A stretch of DNA of 64,000 nucleotides from Oscillatoria salina IIICB1. Lineage in GTDB: Bacteria > Cyanobacteriota > Cyanobacteriia > Cyanobacteriales > SIO1D9. Each line of letters begins with the position of its first letter. Positions within the stretch are counted from its first letter, which is position 1. The DNA lies in the NCBI RefSeq assembly GCF_020144665.1, contig NZ_JAAHBQ010000021.1, positions 1 through 64,000 on the forward strand, given 5' to 3'. The position numbers were made by a program, and so were the translations under genes. Shown in pieces: positions 26,620 through 35,166 of the stretch. The notes under the pieces are model-generated. The model saw nothing but the letters and a program-made list of their open reading frames with translations, was not told where the DNA came from and searched no databases.

Positions 26620-27054
26620 ATGACACAACCGTTTATCCTTTCTCCTCGCTACCGTCTTGACGATCGCTCTCCTTGGTTAGAAGCAATAGATCCCAGTCGC
26701 AACTACTGGATTGCTGTAAACGGCGATCGCGATCTTCAGGTAGCCATTCCCGGATTAACGGTATCTTCTCTATCCGAGTGGAAGCAAACAATCCGGCAAT
26801 TTCGCTCTCTTCAACCCGCAAAGAAAATGCAAATCGAGCGAATTGCTACTAAGATGATAATTCATTGCATTAGCTCTAATTGTTATGCCATAGAAGCTGA
26901 AGTCGCTACAGCAAAAGTCTGGCATTTATTCGATCGAGAAACCTTAGAAAGTTTGTTAATGACAGCACATCCAGACTGGCAACCTAGCCCGAAAGATCTC
27001 GATTTCGGACGTGAAATGCTCGCAGATTCTTTTGCACAACCTGCGTTTGCTTGA
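26620..27054 (+). CDS. Conserved hypothetical cyanobacterial protein
   Basis: About 144 residues from the ATG at 26620 (a TTG at 26581 would add 13 residues). It has no signal peptide and no membrane helix. The start MTQPFILSPRYRLDDRSPWLEAIDPSRNYWIAVNGDRDLQ looks like a beta-rich compact domain; helices follow (LQPAKKMQIERIATKMI, CYAIEAEVATAKVWHLFDRETLESLLM). No known motif recognised. It is convergent with the CTDH gene (32 bases between). Function unknown. Confidence 0.65.
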   Translation: MTQPFILSPRYRLDDRSPWLEAIDPSRNYWIAVNGDRDLQVAIPGLTVSSLSEWKQTIRQFRSLQPAKKMQIERIATKMIIHCISSNCYAIEAEVATAKVWHLFDRETLESLLMTAHPDWQPSPKDLDFGREMLADSFAQPAFA

Positions 27055-27086
27055 CAAAAAGCTAATTTTGTGTGTAGGAAAAATTG

Positions 27087-27503
27087 CTAACGTCGAAGAT
27101 TGAGTAATTCTTGGGGAGACGCTAACAGCTTGATTTCTACAGCAAGGATTTCTCGCTCGGAGTTGAGAACAAATGACCAAGCCACATTCACGCTGAAATA
27201 GGGCGTGTCTACTTTACCAGTAACTCGAACTTCGATTTGACGATCTTCTGCGAGATTTTTGAGGATACCTTGCTGAGGATAAAGCGTCATCCCCACAGCT
27301 TCCGCTTCCAAGTAGTCAGCAAGATCTGCTGCGGCGATCGCTGACTCAAAAGGCGGGTACATTACTCCGTCAGCAGCAAATAATGCCGCAGTCCCCTCAA
27401 AATCTCCAGCATTCAAAGTTTCAAAATAATCGAGAATGACTGGTTCGGTAATGCCCTCGATTGTTAAACAATTAGTATCAGGATTGGATTTAGCAAGTGT
27501 CAT
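27087..27503 (-). CDS. CTDH: C-terminal domain homologue of orange carotenoid protein
   Basis: Protein of 138 residues with the NTF2-like fold of the OCP C-terminal domain: an opening LTIEGITEPVILDYFETLNAGDF, LFAADGVMYPPF in the middle and IKLLASPQELLNL at the end. The two residues that hydrogen-bond the carotenoid ring in OCP (Tyr201, Trp288) correspond to Y26 and W109. Stand-alone CTDH proteins bind carotenoid as dimers and pass it to HCP partners. The only cysteine is C12, so the Cys near position 103 that forms a disulfide in the Anabaena homologue appears absent. It lies 102 bases after HCP on the same strand, separated by a hairpin. Confidence 0.93.
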   Translation of the reverse strand: MTLAKSNPDTNCLTIEGITEPVILDYFETLNAGDFEGTAALFAADGVMYPPFESAIAAADLADYLEAEAVGMTLYPQQGILKNLAEDRQIEVRVTGKVDTPYFSVNVAWSFVLNSEREILAVEIKLLASPQELLNLRR

Positions 27504-27541
27504 AAGCTGTATGGCTAGATATTCTGCAATCAGTATTCAAC

Positions 27542-27569
27542 AAAAGAGCAGGCAATTTCCTGCTCTTTT
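27542..27569 (-). terminator. Bidirectional hairpin between HCP and CTDH
   Basis: Perfect 11-base stem AAAAGAGCAGG/CCTGCTCTTTT with a 6-base loop. On the minus strand it ends in UUUU, so it should stop or attenuate transcription leaving HCP before CTDH. CTDH would then depend on read-through or its own promoter within the 40 bases that follow. Confidence 0.75.
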
Positions 27570-27605
27570 AGAGAGATTTTGGCGGAAAATAAGGTGTAAT
27601 TTTAA

Positions 27606-28109
27606 CTAAGCCAAAGGATCTACACCCAGATCAGCCGCAGCATTACGCAAAACGGTAATTTGTTGATTAAAATCTAGCTGCTCGATCCCATTCATTACCT
27701 TCAGAGCATTGTTGCTCATCTTATAGCCAGAAGGCACTTGAATGACTTTACCTTCCTTCATGTATTCTGCCAGTTGATACCAAAAAGCAAGCTTAGTATT
27801 AGCGCTCAAAACTCCGTAGGAACGAGTGATGGGTGTATTAACTTTATTAATTAAGTCGCGCATTACCTGCAACTGCTCTTGGGGTTGCATTTGCTTGATT
27901 GTGTTGAGTAAGCCTTCTGCTAATTGTAGCCGTGCTGCACCAGGAGCCGCCGGAGTAATTGAGCGACCAATTTCTGTGTAAACGAACCAAAGTAAAGCGA
28001 GGCGATCGTCAACGCTGAGACGCTTGAATTGTGCGGTGAGAACGGAAACAGCGTCAGCCGAATCGATGTTAAACAAAAGATTTGGGGTTGTATCTGTAGT
28101 GTAAGTCAT
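27606..28109 (-). CDS. HCP: helical carotenoid protein, OCP N-terminal domain homologue
   Basis: Carotenoid-binding protein of 167 residues corresponding to the all-helical N-terminal half of OCP. Key positions keep the OCP numbering: W41 and Y44 (WFVYTEIGRS), W110 (KLAFWYQL) and R155 (ITVLRNAAADLG). This indicates carotenoid binding and possible docking to a CTDH or the phycobilisome. HCPs quench singlet oxygen, and the clade next to CTDH genes (HCP4 type) can quench phycobilisomes. Adjacent CTDH supports that clade, though clade assignment needs a tree. Divergent from queG. Confidence 0.95.
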   Translation of the reverse strand: MTYTTDTTPNLLFNIDSADAVSVLTAQFKRLSVDDRLALLWFVYTEIGRSITPAAPGAARLQLAEGLLNTIKQMQPQEQLQVMRDLINKVNTPITRSYGVLSANTKLAFWYQLAEYMKEGKVIQVPSGYKMSNNALKVMNGIEQLDFNQQITVLRNAAADLGVDPLA

Positions 28110-28281
28110 AGTCGTGTAGGAGATTCTTGAGTGTGTATGCTTCCAACGACAACAGAAAATTTTGTTTTGCCGCTTCAGTTACATTATGCAAACTTTTGTA
28201 AAGTCTTGCAACGTAATTGCAGAAATCTCACCATTAGGGAGTATTTTTGCTAAATTGCGATCTGTGTCACAGTCACTTTTA

Positions 28282-29211
28282 ATGGTTGTTACCAGTAATC
28301 AGATCAAACACAAAGCTAAATCTTTAGGCTTCCATAAAGTAGGCATTGCTCCAGTAAACGCTCAAGCTGAAGATTCAGCCAGAGAACACCTCAAAGCCTG
28401 GTTAGCATTGGGTTATCAAGCAGATCTGGCGTGGATGGCAAATCCTAAACGTTTCGATATTCGCGCTTGTCTGCCAGAAGTACAGTCAGTTATTTGCGTT
28501 GCGTTAAACTACTACACACCTCACCAGCGTCCCCCAAGTGCAGAATATGCCAAAATCTCCCGTTATGGCTGGGGAAGAGACTATCACAAAGTCATGGAGA
28601 AAAAATTGAAAGCGTTTACTCATTGGTTGGAAGCCCAAGGAGAAGACATCAAAGCCCGTTACTATGCCGATACTGGACCCGTACAAGATAAAGTTTGGGC
28701 GCAGAGGGCGGGAATTGGTTGGATTGCCAAGAATGGTAACGTTATTACCAGAGAATATGGTAGCTGGGTATTTTTAGGAGAAATCTTAACCAATCTAGTA
28801 TTAACACCAGATAAGCCTCATACAGAACATTGCGGTACTTGTACTCGTTGTGTAGAAGCTTGTCCGACAAACGCGATCGCCAAACCCTTCGTAGTTGATG
28901 CCAATCGCTGTATTGCTTATCATACCATCGAGAATCGTGCCGAAGAATTACCAGCCGCGATCGCTACCAAATTAGAAGGTTGGGTTGCAGGTTGCGACAT
29001 TTGTCAAGATGTCTGTCCCTGGAATCAACGCTTCGCCCAAGAAACCGATCTCACTGAATTTCAACCTTATCCCCAAAATATTGCCCCAAAACTAACAGAA
29101 TTAGCCCAAATTTCTGAAGAAGAGTGGAATCGTCATTTTCCCGCTTCAGCTTTGCGAAGAATTAAACCTGAGATGCTGCGGAGAAATGCTCGTGCCAATC
29201 TGGAAAAATAA
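28282..29211 (+). CDS. queG: Epoxyqueuosine reductase QueG
   Basis: Last step of queuosine synthesis in tRNA: reduces epoxyqueuosine with cobalamin and two [4Fe-4S] clusters. From the ATG at 28282 the protein has about 310 residues (a longer frame from 28162 looks non-coding). It contains YYADTGPVQDKVWAQRAGIGWIAKNG, the cluster motifs CGTCTRCVEACP and CDICQDVCPWN, and the substrate segment RDYHKVMEKKL. tgt, the first tRNA step of this pathway, is also in the window at 53.3 kb; cobS (cobalamin) is at 55.3 kb. Identification is secure. Confidence 0.96.
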   Translation: MVVTSNQIKHKAKSLGFHKVGIAPVNAQAEDSAREHLKAWLALGYQADLAWMANPKRFDIRACLPEVQSVICVALNYYTPHQRPPSAEYAKISRYGWGRDYHKVMEKKLKAFTHWLEAQGEDIKARYYADTGPVQDKVWAQRAGIGWIAKNGNVITREYGSWVFLGEILTNLVLTPDKPHTEHCGTCTRCVEACPTNAIAKPFVVDANRCIAYHTIENRAEELPAAIATKLEGWVAGCDICQDVCPWNQRFAQETDLTEFQPYPQNIAPKLTELAQISEEEWNRHFPASALRRIKPEMLRRNARANLEK

Positions 29212-29328
29212 CTTTGAAAGTTCGCAAAAAAGTTTATTTTTTAAGCGTAATTTTTTAGACTTGAAATTAGCATAATTACTAAGTAATTATTCTCCTCAAA
29301 AACTAAAAAATGGAGTGAAAAATCTCGG

Positions 29329-30102
29329 ATGAAATTAAATCATCAAACTGGTTTACTTTTAGGTAGTTTGGCGATCGCCTCTTTCGCTAGCTGCAATCTA
29401 GCCAAAGCCGCCACAGTTACCCAAGCTGGATTTACTTGGGATTCAAATAATGCTGTCACCAACGGCTCAATTGTGCAAAATCCTGGGATTTCCTTTAGCT
29501 TAACTGGTTTTCCCGTCGATAATACAGTCGGTACTACTCTCGGATTTCCTAACAAATCAACTGTGAATTTAGGGGATAACACCAATCGAGGAATTATTGA
29601 ACTTAGTTGGGGTGGTTCCCTGCTAGAAAACCTTGCCGGTAACGACTTTGTTATTTACGAAAATGGTGCTGCTAACGCACCAGAAGCATTTGCCGTCGCT
29701 GTCAAACAAAAAGGAGGAAGCTTTACTAACTTTTTGTACCAATTCAGCGATAATTTTGAAAATCAAACCTTTGCTACAGCATTTGATTTAGATAGCTTTG
29801 GTATTGCTATTGGGGAAAGTATTATTGCCATTCGCATTGCTAACTTAATAAGCAGTGATACAGTAGGAGCAGGAGGACAAGGTTTTCTCGGCGGAGGAGT
29901 TACACCTAATACCGGTTCGCTAGGTGGAAATATAACTTATCCATCAGGTAGATTCGATCCTGATATTACTTATGCAGTCGCCCTGAATAATGTTGTTCCT
30001 ACCGCTATTCCCTTTGAATTTTCTCCTAGCTTAGGATTAATTATTTTCGGTGGATGGGTCATGTTTGGCAAGTTAAAACAAACTAGCAAAGTTAATAAAT
30101 GA
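29329..30102 (+). CDS. Secreted protein with PFE-type (cyanobacterial PEP-CTERM) sorting tail
   Basis: Exported protein of 257 residues. A signal peptide at 1-27 (hydrophobic LLLGSLAIASFASCNLAKAA) is followed by a beta-rich domain with many Asn, Gly and Ser. The sorting tail at the end is AIPFEFSPSLGLIIFGGWVMF then Lys-rich, i.e. motif, helix, basic residues. The PFEFSP motif replaces PEP. The same PFEFSPxLGL motif ends the protein at 39553, encoded next to the cyanoexosortase. It is therefore probably processed by that enzyme. Function of the mature domain unknown. Confidence 0.88.
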   Translation: MKLNHQTGLLLGSLAIASFASCNLAKAATVTQAGFTWDSNNAVTNGSIVQNPGISFSLTGFPVDNTVGTTLGFPNKSTVNLGDNTNRGIIELSWGGSLLENLAGNDFVIYENGAANAPEAFAVAVKQKGGSFTNFLYQFSDNFENQTFATAFDLDSFGIAIGESIIAIRIANLISSDTVGAGGQGFLGGGVTPNTGSLGGNITYPSGRFDPDITYAVALNNVVPTAIPFEFSPSLGLIIFGGWVMFGKLKQTSKVNK

Positions 30103-30135
30103 TACCTTTTCCCGATTGAGATCCTTGGTATGGTT

Positions 30136-30166
30136 GAGGGGAGGATGAAAAACAGATCCTCCTCTC
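30136..30166 (+). terminator. Terminator after PFE-type gene
   Basis: Stem GAGGGGAGGAT/ATCCTCCTCTC (11 bases with one G-U pair) 34 bases after the stop; loop GAAAAACAG. The following bases are CTTTGC, so it is weak as an intrinsic terminator. Confidence 0.5.
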
Positions 30167-30309
30167 CTTTGCTTGCTGGTTAATTTGCTAATTCAGAGTA
30201 ATTTAATTGTTCTCTCAAAGATAAATTAAGGTAAAATTAAATTTAACTTAAATATTCTTAGTCTGAATTTATTGTTACGAGTTAGCCAATTAATTAACAA
30301 ACTAAAAAA

Positions 30310-30954
30310 ATGACTATTAAAGTAATTGTTTTTGATTTTGATGGCACAATAGCTGATACTCGTGAAGCTTTTGTCAAGATTTTAAATAATTTGTCAGGAG
30401 AATTTGGTTATCAACCTGTTAGCGAACAAGAAGCATTAGAGCTGAAAAATTTAAGTTCGAGAGAAATTATCAAGCAGTCGCAAATTTCTGTAGTGAAAAT
30501 CCCTTTACTTTTGCGAAGAGCTAAAGTTGAGTTAGGTAAGGAAATTACCAATTTAAAGCCTGTAGAAGAAATGGCAAAAACAGTAGAAGAAATCAGCAAA
30601 AAAGGTTATCAATTAGGAATTATCACTTCTAATATTAAAGAGAATGTAGTTGCTTTTTTAGAGAAAAATAACTTAGAAACAGCGTTTAATTTTATTTATT
30701 CAGGAACGAGCTTTTTCGGCAAAGACAAAGTAATCAATAAATTGTTTAAAGAGTATCAGCTTAGAGCGGAAAATATTGTTTATGTAGGAGATGAAACAAG
30801 AGATATAGAAGCTGCTAAGAAAAGTGGAGTTAAAGTTATTGCTGTAAGTTGGGGTTTCAATTCGGAAGCAGTTTTGGCAGAGTACGAGCCAGATTATTTA
30901 GTTAACGAACCGAAAGCTTTGGTAGAACTAGTGAATAATTTTGAAAAAAGATAA
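30310..30954 (+). CDS. HAD-superfamily hydrolase, phosphoglycolate-phosphatase-like
   Basis: Phosphatase of 214 residues with the HAD motifs: DFDGTIADT (residues 9-17) with the catalytic Asp pair, a Thr/Ser in LGIITSN (motif II), a Lys in FGKDKVI (motif III) and GDETRDIEAAKKSG (motif IV). The small helical cap between motifs I and II is of the beta-phosphoglucomutase / phosphoglycolate-phosphatase type. The substrate is not evident. It is preceded by a 207-base AT-rich gap and followed by a hairpin overlapping its stop. Confidence 0.9.
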   Translation: MTIKVIVFDFDGTIADTREAFVKILNNLSGEFGYQPVSEQEALELKNLSSREIIKQSQISVVKIPLLLRRAKVELGKEITNLKPVEEMAKTVEEISKKGYQLGIITSNIKENVVAFLEKNNLETAFNFIYSGTSFFGKDKVINKLFKEYQLRAENIVYVGDETRDIEAAKKSGVKVIAVSWGFNSEAVLAEYEPDYLVNEPKALVELVNNFEKR

Positions 30955-30983
30955 CCCTGTCGCCACAGTTGTCAAGACAGGGT
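30954..30983 (+). terminator. Hairpin after HAD gene
   Basis: ACCCTGTC (30954-30961) and GACAGGGT (30976-30983) form an 8-base perfect stem beginning at the last base of the stop codon. Probable terminator for the HAD gene, without a T-run. Confidence 0.55.
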
Positions 30984-31065
30984 AAGTTGGTTTGCTTTGA
31001 AAGCCAAAGCTGATGATTTTGGCGCGAGACTTGGCTAAATTTAGGAAAATTGTCGCCAAGAACGC

Positions 31066-31527
31066 TTACAATTGCTTAGATTCATCAATAGTATCGGAAT
31101 AATCCGGACGAGGGGCAGTCAGGGCTTCCCAAGCAGCCTTAGCAGCATCATTCAGGCGATCGCCAAGAGTAGATATTTCTTTAACCAAATTTTCCCAATT
31201 TTGCTCGGCATCCATTTGCATCAATTTAATCGAATATTCAATGCGTTCCGGATCGAATAAATCCATTTGTTCTACTTCTCGACGCGCCGTGCGTATAGCT
31301 TCGAGGTATTTTTCTACAGTAATTTCGCTAGCTTTTTCCGCCTCAGCCTGCATTTGCTGCGCTTGTAGCTGCGCTTTTCTCTTAATCGCTTCAATCAGCG
31401 CCATTGTCTCATTTTTCGCCTGTTCAGTCGCCTCCGGCATTTCTCGTCTAACCATCTCTTGAGTTTCCGGGCTGACATCCAGAGGTGCAAGCGCTTGATC
31501 TTGAGGGACTTGGGGATCGGTAGTCAT
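31066..31527 (-). CDS. Conserved hypothetical, coiled-coil protein
   Basis: Acidic protein of 153 residues. The long central helix (about 35-115; KRKAQLQAQQMQAEAEKASEITVEKYLEAIRTARREVEQ) has heptad-like spacing and should form a coiled coil. There is no signal or membrane segment. The N-terminus is Pro/Asp-rich. I recognise no family; it resembles conserved cyanobacterial hypotheticals. It is convergent with the HAD gene and divergent from a membrane protein. Confidence 0.7.
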   Translation of the reverse strand: MTTDPQVPQDQALAPLDVSPETQEMVRREMPEATEQAKNETMALIEAIKRKAQLQAQQMQAEAEKASEITVEKYLEAIRTARREVEQMDLFDPERIEYSIKLMQMDAEQNWENLVKEISTLGDRLNDAAKAAWEALTAPRPDYSDTIDESKQL

Positions 31528-31885
31528 ATTTATTTCTCCTAAAATACGGTTTAATTACACCGAAGTTAATTTTAATGTAAGTCAAATTTAGGGTTTGACG
31601 TTTCCCGATACTCATTTTATCGGTCTTCTTAGTTTGATGATAGGAGGAAGTCTGTACATCGTCAGGTACGGGTTACAACCCAAAAAAGCCACTAGGGTTA
31701 AGTAGACAGACAATTTCAGTTTCGATCTGTTTCCCAAGGAAGATTTTTGGGGCGATCGCCAAATCCAACCACCAGAAAAGCGAAAATAGGCATTAAGTGT
31801 CGAGTTCTGTAAACTATAAACGAATAGATCGAACTGAATCTATTTTCATGGGGCTAAAACCTAGTTAGCAGAAGCCACCAACCCA
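31528..31885. other. 358-base divergent intergenic stretch
   Basis: Between the coiled-coil protein and a membrane protein. Holds a single HIP1-containing GGCGATCGCC palindrome (about 31752-31761). No gene or strong hairpin seen; it should contain the promoters of both flanking genes. Confidence 0.45.
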
Positions 31886-32902
31886 ATGTTAACTCTCAAA
31901 AAAATGAATAGCGCAAGCAAAAAATCATCAAAATCGCAACAACTCCTTAGCGGTCAAAACATCGTCTATGCTGGAATAGCCTGGGGAGTAGTATCGCTAT
32001 TGTTCTTTTTACTGTTTAGCATTCCCGTCCCTGGAGAAGAAGTTCCCCTGTGGTACTCCCTAGGAACTTATATTCTCGAAAGTCTGCCTTTTCTAATCGG
32101 TGCATGGCTTTGTTACCGCAATTGGCGCAGTCCCCAAATTGCTAGCGGGCGTAATGTCTGGCTAGGTATGGGATTAGGGATGCTATGTTTTTTTATCGGT
32201 AACTTTATTTTTGGGATTTGGGAGCTTTATTGGGAACTCGATCCCGATGTTTCACCAGCAGATTTGTTTTATCTAGCATTTTACGCCTTTGTTGGTTGGG
32301 GAATGTTTCTCGCCGTACTCCCCAGACGATTAAATTTAGAGATGTCCCAGTGGATCGCGATCGCGGCGATCGCTGGTGTGGGTATTCTCTTTGCTATTTG
32401 GGTTACACTTGCTACACCAAGGGATTTAGAAACAGTTGAAGCCATTCCTTCTGCTACAACTGAGGAGGTAAGTCAACCTACTTCAGCCAATACAGAAGAT
32501 GCTAGCCCAGCACCAACAGTAGAAGCTGAAGAAGTATCAGAAAAAGATCTTCCTGAATGGCTAGTAGCAATGGATAATTTTCTCAGTAAGTTTTCTCGAC
32601 CAGTTAATTTTTTCTACATTGTTGGCGACGTAATTTTCTTAATCATCGCTAGCGCTTTGTTATTAGCTTTTTGGGGCGGACGTTTTGCACAATCTTGGCG
32701 GATGATCGCGGCGGCGGCGTTTTCTCTTTATATTGCTGATATGTGGTTTAAGTATGCAGCCACTTTATCAACAGAATACGAAAGTGGTTCGTTGCTAGAA
32801 GTATTTTTTATTTTTTCTGGCGTACTCTTTGCAATGGGTGCTGCTCTAGAATACGATGTTTCGAGTCGTCCTACGAGAAATAGACGCAGAAGAGGCGGTT
32901 AG
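31886..32902 (+). CDS. Integral membrane protein, MASE-like sensor architecture
   Basis: Membrane protein of 338 residues with about eight helices: five in the first 175 residues, a Glu/Thr/Ala-rich soluble loop (about 178-225), and three more after. The segment SPADLFYLAFYAFVGWGMFLAVLPRR is like the membrane-sensor modules found in front of diguanylate cyclase domains. No output domain follows. Start ATG at 31886, with an alternative ATG at 31904. Function unknown; could be a stand-alone sensor or a transporter. Confidence 0.7.
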   Translation: MLTLKKMNSASKKSSKSQQLLSGQNIVYAGIAWGVVSLLFFLLFSIPVPGEEVPLWYSLGTYILESLPFLIGAWLCYRNWRSPQIASGRNVWLGMGLGMLCFFIGNFIFGIWELYWELDPDVSPADLFYLAFYAFVGWGMFLAVLPRRLNLEMSQWIAIAAIAGVGILFAIWVTLATPRDLETVEAIPSATTEEVSQPTSANTEDASPAPTVEAEEVSEKDLPEWLVAMDNFLSKFSRPVNFFYIVGDVIFLIIASALLLAFWGGRFAQSWRMIAAAAFSLYIADMWFKYAATLSTEYESGSLLEVFFIFSGVLFAMGAALEYDVSSRPTRNRRRRGG

Positions 32903-32904
32903 CT

Positions 32905-33090
32905 TCAGTTACCGGTTATCAGTTAACAGTGAGCAGCGATCGGGGAGAAGTTAGCACGTACCCGCCTCTACAAGCTATCAGTGAAAAGTTAGCAGTTTTT
33001 ATACCCTTGAATCTGTTAGTTCCACATTCTTTAATCTCTTCCACTGACTGGTAACTGGTAACTGTTCGCTGTTCACTGACAACCCCAATC
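32905..33090. repeat. CAGTTATCAGT/GTTCACTG repeat segment
   Basis: TACCGGTTATCAGTTAACAGTGAGCAG near 32910, then CTGACTGGTAACTGGTAACTGTTCGCTGTTCACTGACAACCCCAATCCCC (about 33045-33093). Same unit types as the composite repeats, with no purine-rich part. It ends just before the ribosome site (AAGGAG) of the next gene. Confidence 0.65.
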
Positions 33091-33110
33091 CCCATAAGAA
33101 GGAGAAATAA

Positions 33111-33818
33111 ATGTTAGAAAAAAGCTTTTGGCATGATTATGTAAGTTCTGCTTTACGCACTTCTTGGCAACCTGCGGCTTTAATCCCGAAAAAACCGCCT
33201 AGGTTAGCTCCTGACGAGAATATTATCGATTGGTGTCGCGTTGGTCAACAAAACGAAGCAGATTCAATTAATCTTTTTCAAGCTGCTAGTTGTGTCGCGA
33301 CATCTGAAGGTTGGCAAATTTTTGCTCCCCTTTGGTTGCAAGACGAAATGCGTCATTCTGAGGCTTTTCATCGTATGGGAGCTTATTTAGGTTTACCCGA
33401 TCGCTGGGTTGATTCTTTTGTTCCGAGTGTAGAAGTTGTTCAAATGCGCGAGAAATTTTATCGTTGTTTATTCAAAAGCGAACTTCACGTTTGGGCTGCT
33501 TTAGCGATTGACGAATGGAATACCCGTCGCGAATATTTAGAAGACGGAGTGGCGGATTTTGAGGCTTATGGTTTAAGCAAAATGATGAGACTACTCAGTA
33601 GAGACGAAACTCGCCATCATGTTTTTGCTTTAAAAGCATTGCAAACTCATCCTGACAGACAAGCGGCTAAAGCTGCGGTAGAAGACGTAGTCGCGATCGC
33701 TACTACCACCGATAGTTTTCAACAGTTTCTCTTCGATCAGTGGGATTTGAATAATGCTAAACGTACTCCTGGTAATGCTTTGGATGTAATTATGCAAACT
33801 TTAGAAAAAGAAGTATAA
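33111..33818 (+). CDS. Ferritin-like diiron protein, function unknown
   Basis: Helical protein of 235 residues whose residues fit a full carboxylate-bridged diiron site: E49 (QNEAD), E79xxH82 (DEMRH), E135 (IDEWN) and E166xxH169 (DETRH). The order and spacing match ferritin-like oxidases and oxygenases (two helix pairs, each giving Glu and ExxH). It is not one of the familiar cyanobacterial members: no similarity to aldehyde-deforming oxygenase, AcsF or rubrerythrin is evident by eye. An AAGGAG site precedes the ATG by about nine bases. pfkA follows after 74 bases, and a shared transcript is possible. Confidence 0.75.
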   Translation: MLEKSFWHDYVSSALRTSWQPAALIPKKPPRLAPDENIIDWCRVGQQNEADSINLFQAASCVATSEGWQIFAPLWLQDEMRHSEAFHRMGAYLGLPDRWVDSFVPSVEVVQMREKFYRCLFKSELHVWAALAIDEWNTRREYLEDGVADFEAYGLSKMMRLLSRDETRHHVFALKALQTHPDRQAAKAAVEDVVAIATTTDSFQQFLFDQWDLNNAKRTPGNALDVIMQTLEKEV

Positions 33819-33892
33819 GTTTCTTTGTCTGAGCGATCGCCAACAGACCGATCGGCGCGAAAATAGATCGATCGCTTAGGTGAAAGTGAAAT

Positions 33893-34975
33893 ATGGGAGA
33901 ACAAAAAAAGATTGGCATTCTCACCAGTGGCGGTGATTGTGCGGGATTAAACCCCATTATCCGCGCTGTAGTCCATCGTGCTGTGGGCTGTTATGGTTGG
34001 AAAGTAGTGGGTATTTGTCGCGCTACCCACGGCTTGATGAGTCGTCCCCCAGAAATTATGAGCTTAGAACTTGATAAAGTCGATCCTTTACTGACAATGG
34101 GAGGAACAGTTTTAGGGACGACAAATAAAGGAAATCCTTTTGCTTTTCCGATGCCGAACGGGAAAGAGTGCGATCGCTCAGAAGAAATTATTGAGGGCTA
34201 CCGTATTTTAGGCTTAGATGCCCTGATTGGCATTGGTGGAGACGGTAGTTTAGCTATCCTCCACCGTCTCGCTCAGCAAGGAAACATCAATTTAGTTGCT
34301 ATTCCTAAAACTATTGATAACGACGTTGGTAGTACAGAATATTCCACAGGTTTTGATACTGCCGTAAATATAGCCACAGAAGCTCTCGATCGCCTTCACT
34401 TTACTGCCGCTAGTCATAATCGCGTGATGATTTTAGAAGTGATGGGACGAGATGCGGGACATATTGCTCTTCATGCGGGAATTGCTGGTGGCGCACATAT
34501 AATTTTGCTCCCAGAAATTCCTTATACAATAGATTGTGTTTGCCGTAAAATCAAAGAACGTCAAGCATTAGGATTAAATTTCTCGATCGTAATTGTCTCA
34601 GAGGCAGTTTGTACCGAACAAGGTGAAACTGTGACTAAAATGGAACAATTTGGCGAATGTCGTTTGGGTGGGATCGGTCAATATCTCGCTAAACGCATTG
34701 CTGAATGTAACGGCGCGGAAACCAGAGTGACTGTTTTAGGTCACGTTCAACGAGGTGGTATTCCTTCTCCTCTCGATCGCTTGCTTGGTTCTTCTTTTGG
34801 TGTCGCGGCGGTAGATTTAATTGCTCAGGGTAAGTATGGAGAAATGGTTACTTGGCAAAACCGTCAAGTCAGAAGCGTCCCGATCGCTGAAGCAATTAAG
34901 ACTTATCGAGCAGTAGACCCCAATGATACACTGATCCAAACTGCAAGAGGTTTAGGAATTTGTTTGGGTAACTGA
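33893..34975 (+). CDS. pfkA: 6-phosphofructokinase
   Basis: Phosphorylates fructose 6-phosphate in glycolysis. The 360 residues carry the phosphate-donor site GIGGDGSLA, the catalytic PKTIDNDVGSTEYSTGF with its Asp, and the effector-site-like GHVQRGGIPSPLDR. The Gly in GGDGS favours ATP as donor, while Lys in PKTIDND is shared with pyrophosphate enzymes. That combination is known from the long ATP-dependent subgroup common in cyanobacteria and actinobacteria. It follows the diiron gene in the same direction. Confidence 0.95.
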   Translation: MGEQKKIGILTSGGDCAGLNPIIRAVVHRAVGCYGWKVVGICRATHGLMSRPPEIMSLELDKVDPLLTMGGTVLGTTNKGNPFAFPMPNGKECDRSEEIIEGYRILGLDALIGIGGDGSLAILHRLAQQGNINLVAIPKTIDNDVGSTEYSTGFDTAVNIATEALDRLHFTAASHNRVMILEVMGRDAGHIALHAGIAGGAHIILLPEIPYTIDCVCRKIKERQALGLNFSIVIVSEAVCTEQGETVTKMEQFGECRLGGIGQYLAKRIAECNGAETRVTVLGHVQRGGIPSPLDRLLGSSFGVAAVDLIAQGKYGEMVTWQNRQVRSVPIAEAIKTYRAVDPNDTLIQTARGLGICLGN

Positions 34976-35035
34976 CAAAGAAACTTCAGACTCAGTTTTT
35001 CGGTGAATTTTGGCGATCGCCGGAAGCTAAAATTA

Positions 35036-35077
35036 TAGGGGCGATCGCAATTCTTGAATTTGAAGCGATCGCCCCTA
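35036..35077 (+). terminator. HIP1-armed hairpin after pfkA
   Basis: Perfect 13-base arms TAGGGGCGATCGC (35036-35048) and GCGATCGCCCCTA (35065-35077), each holding a full HIP1 octamer, with a 16-base loop. It lies 60 bases past the pfkA stop; a probable terminator, or a HIP1-derived structure. Confidence 0.55.
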
Positions 35078-35166
35078 GATTAGAGGATATTGTAGAAACG
35101 TCAAATCTGGCACTGTCGTCTACAAACTTAGTTTGGGATCTCAATAAAAGTAGTTACCTCAGTCTT

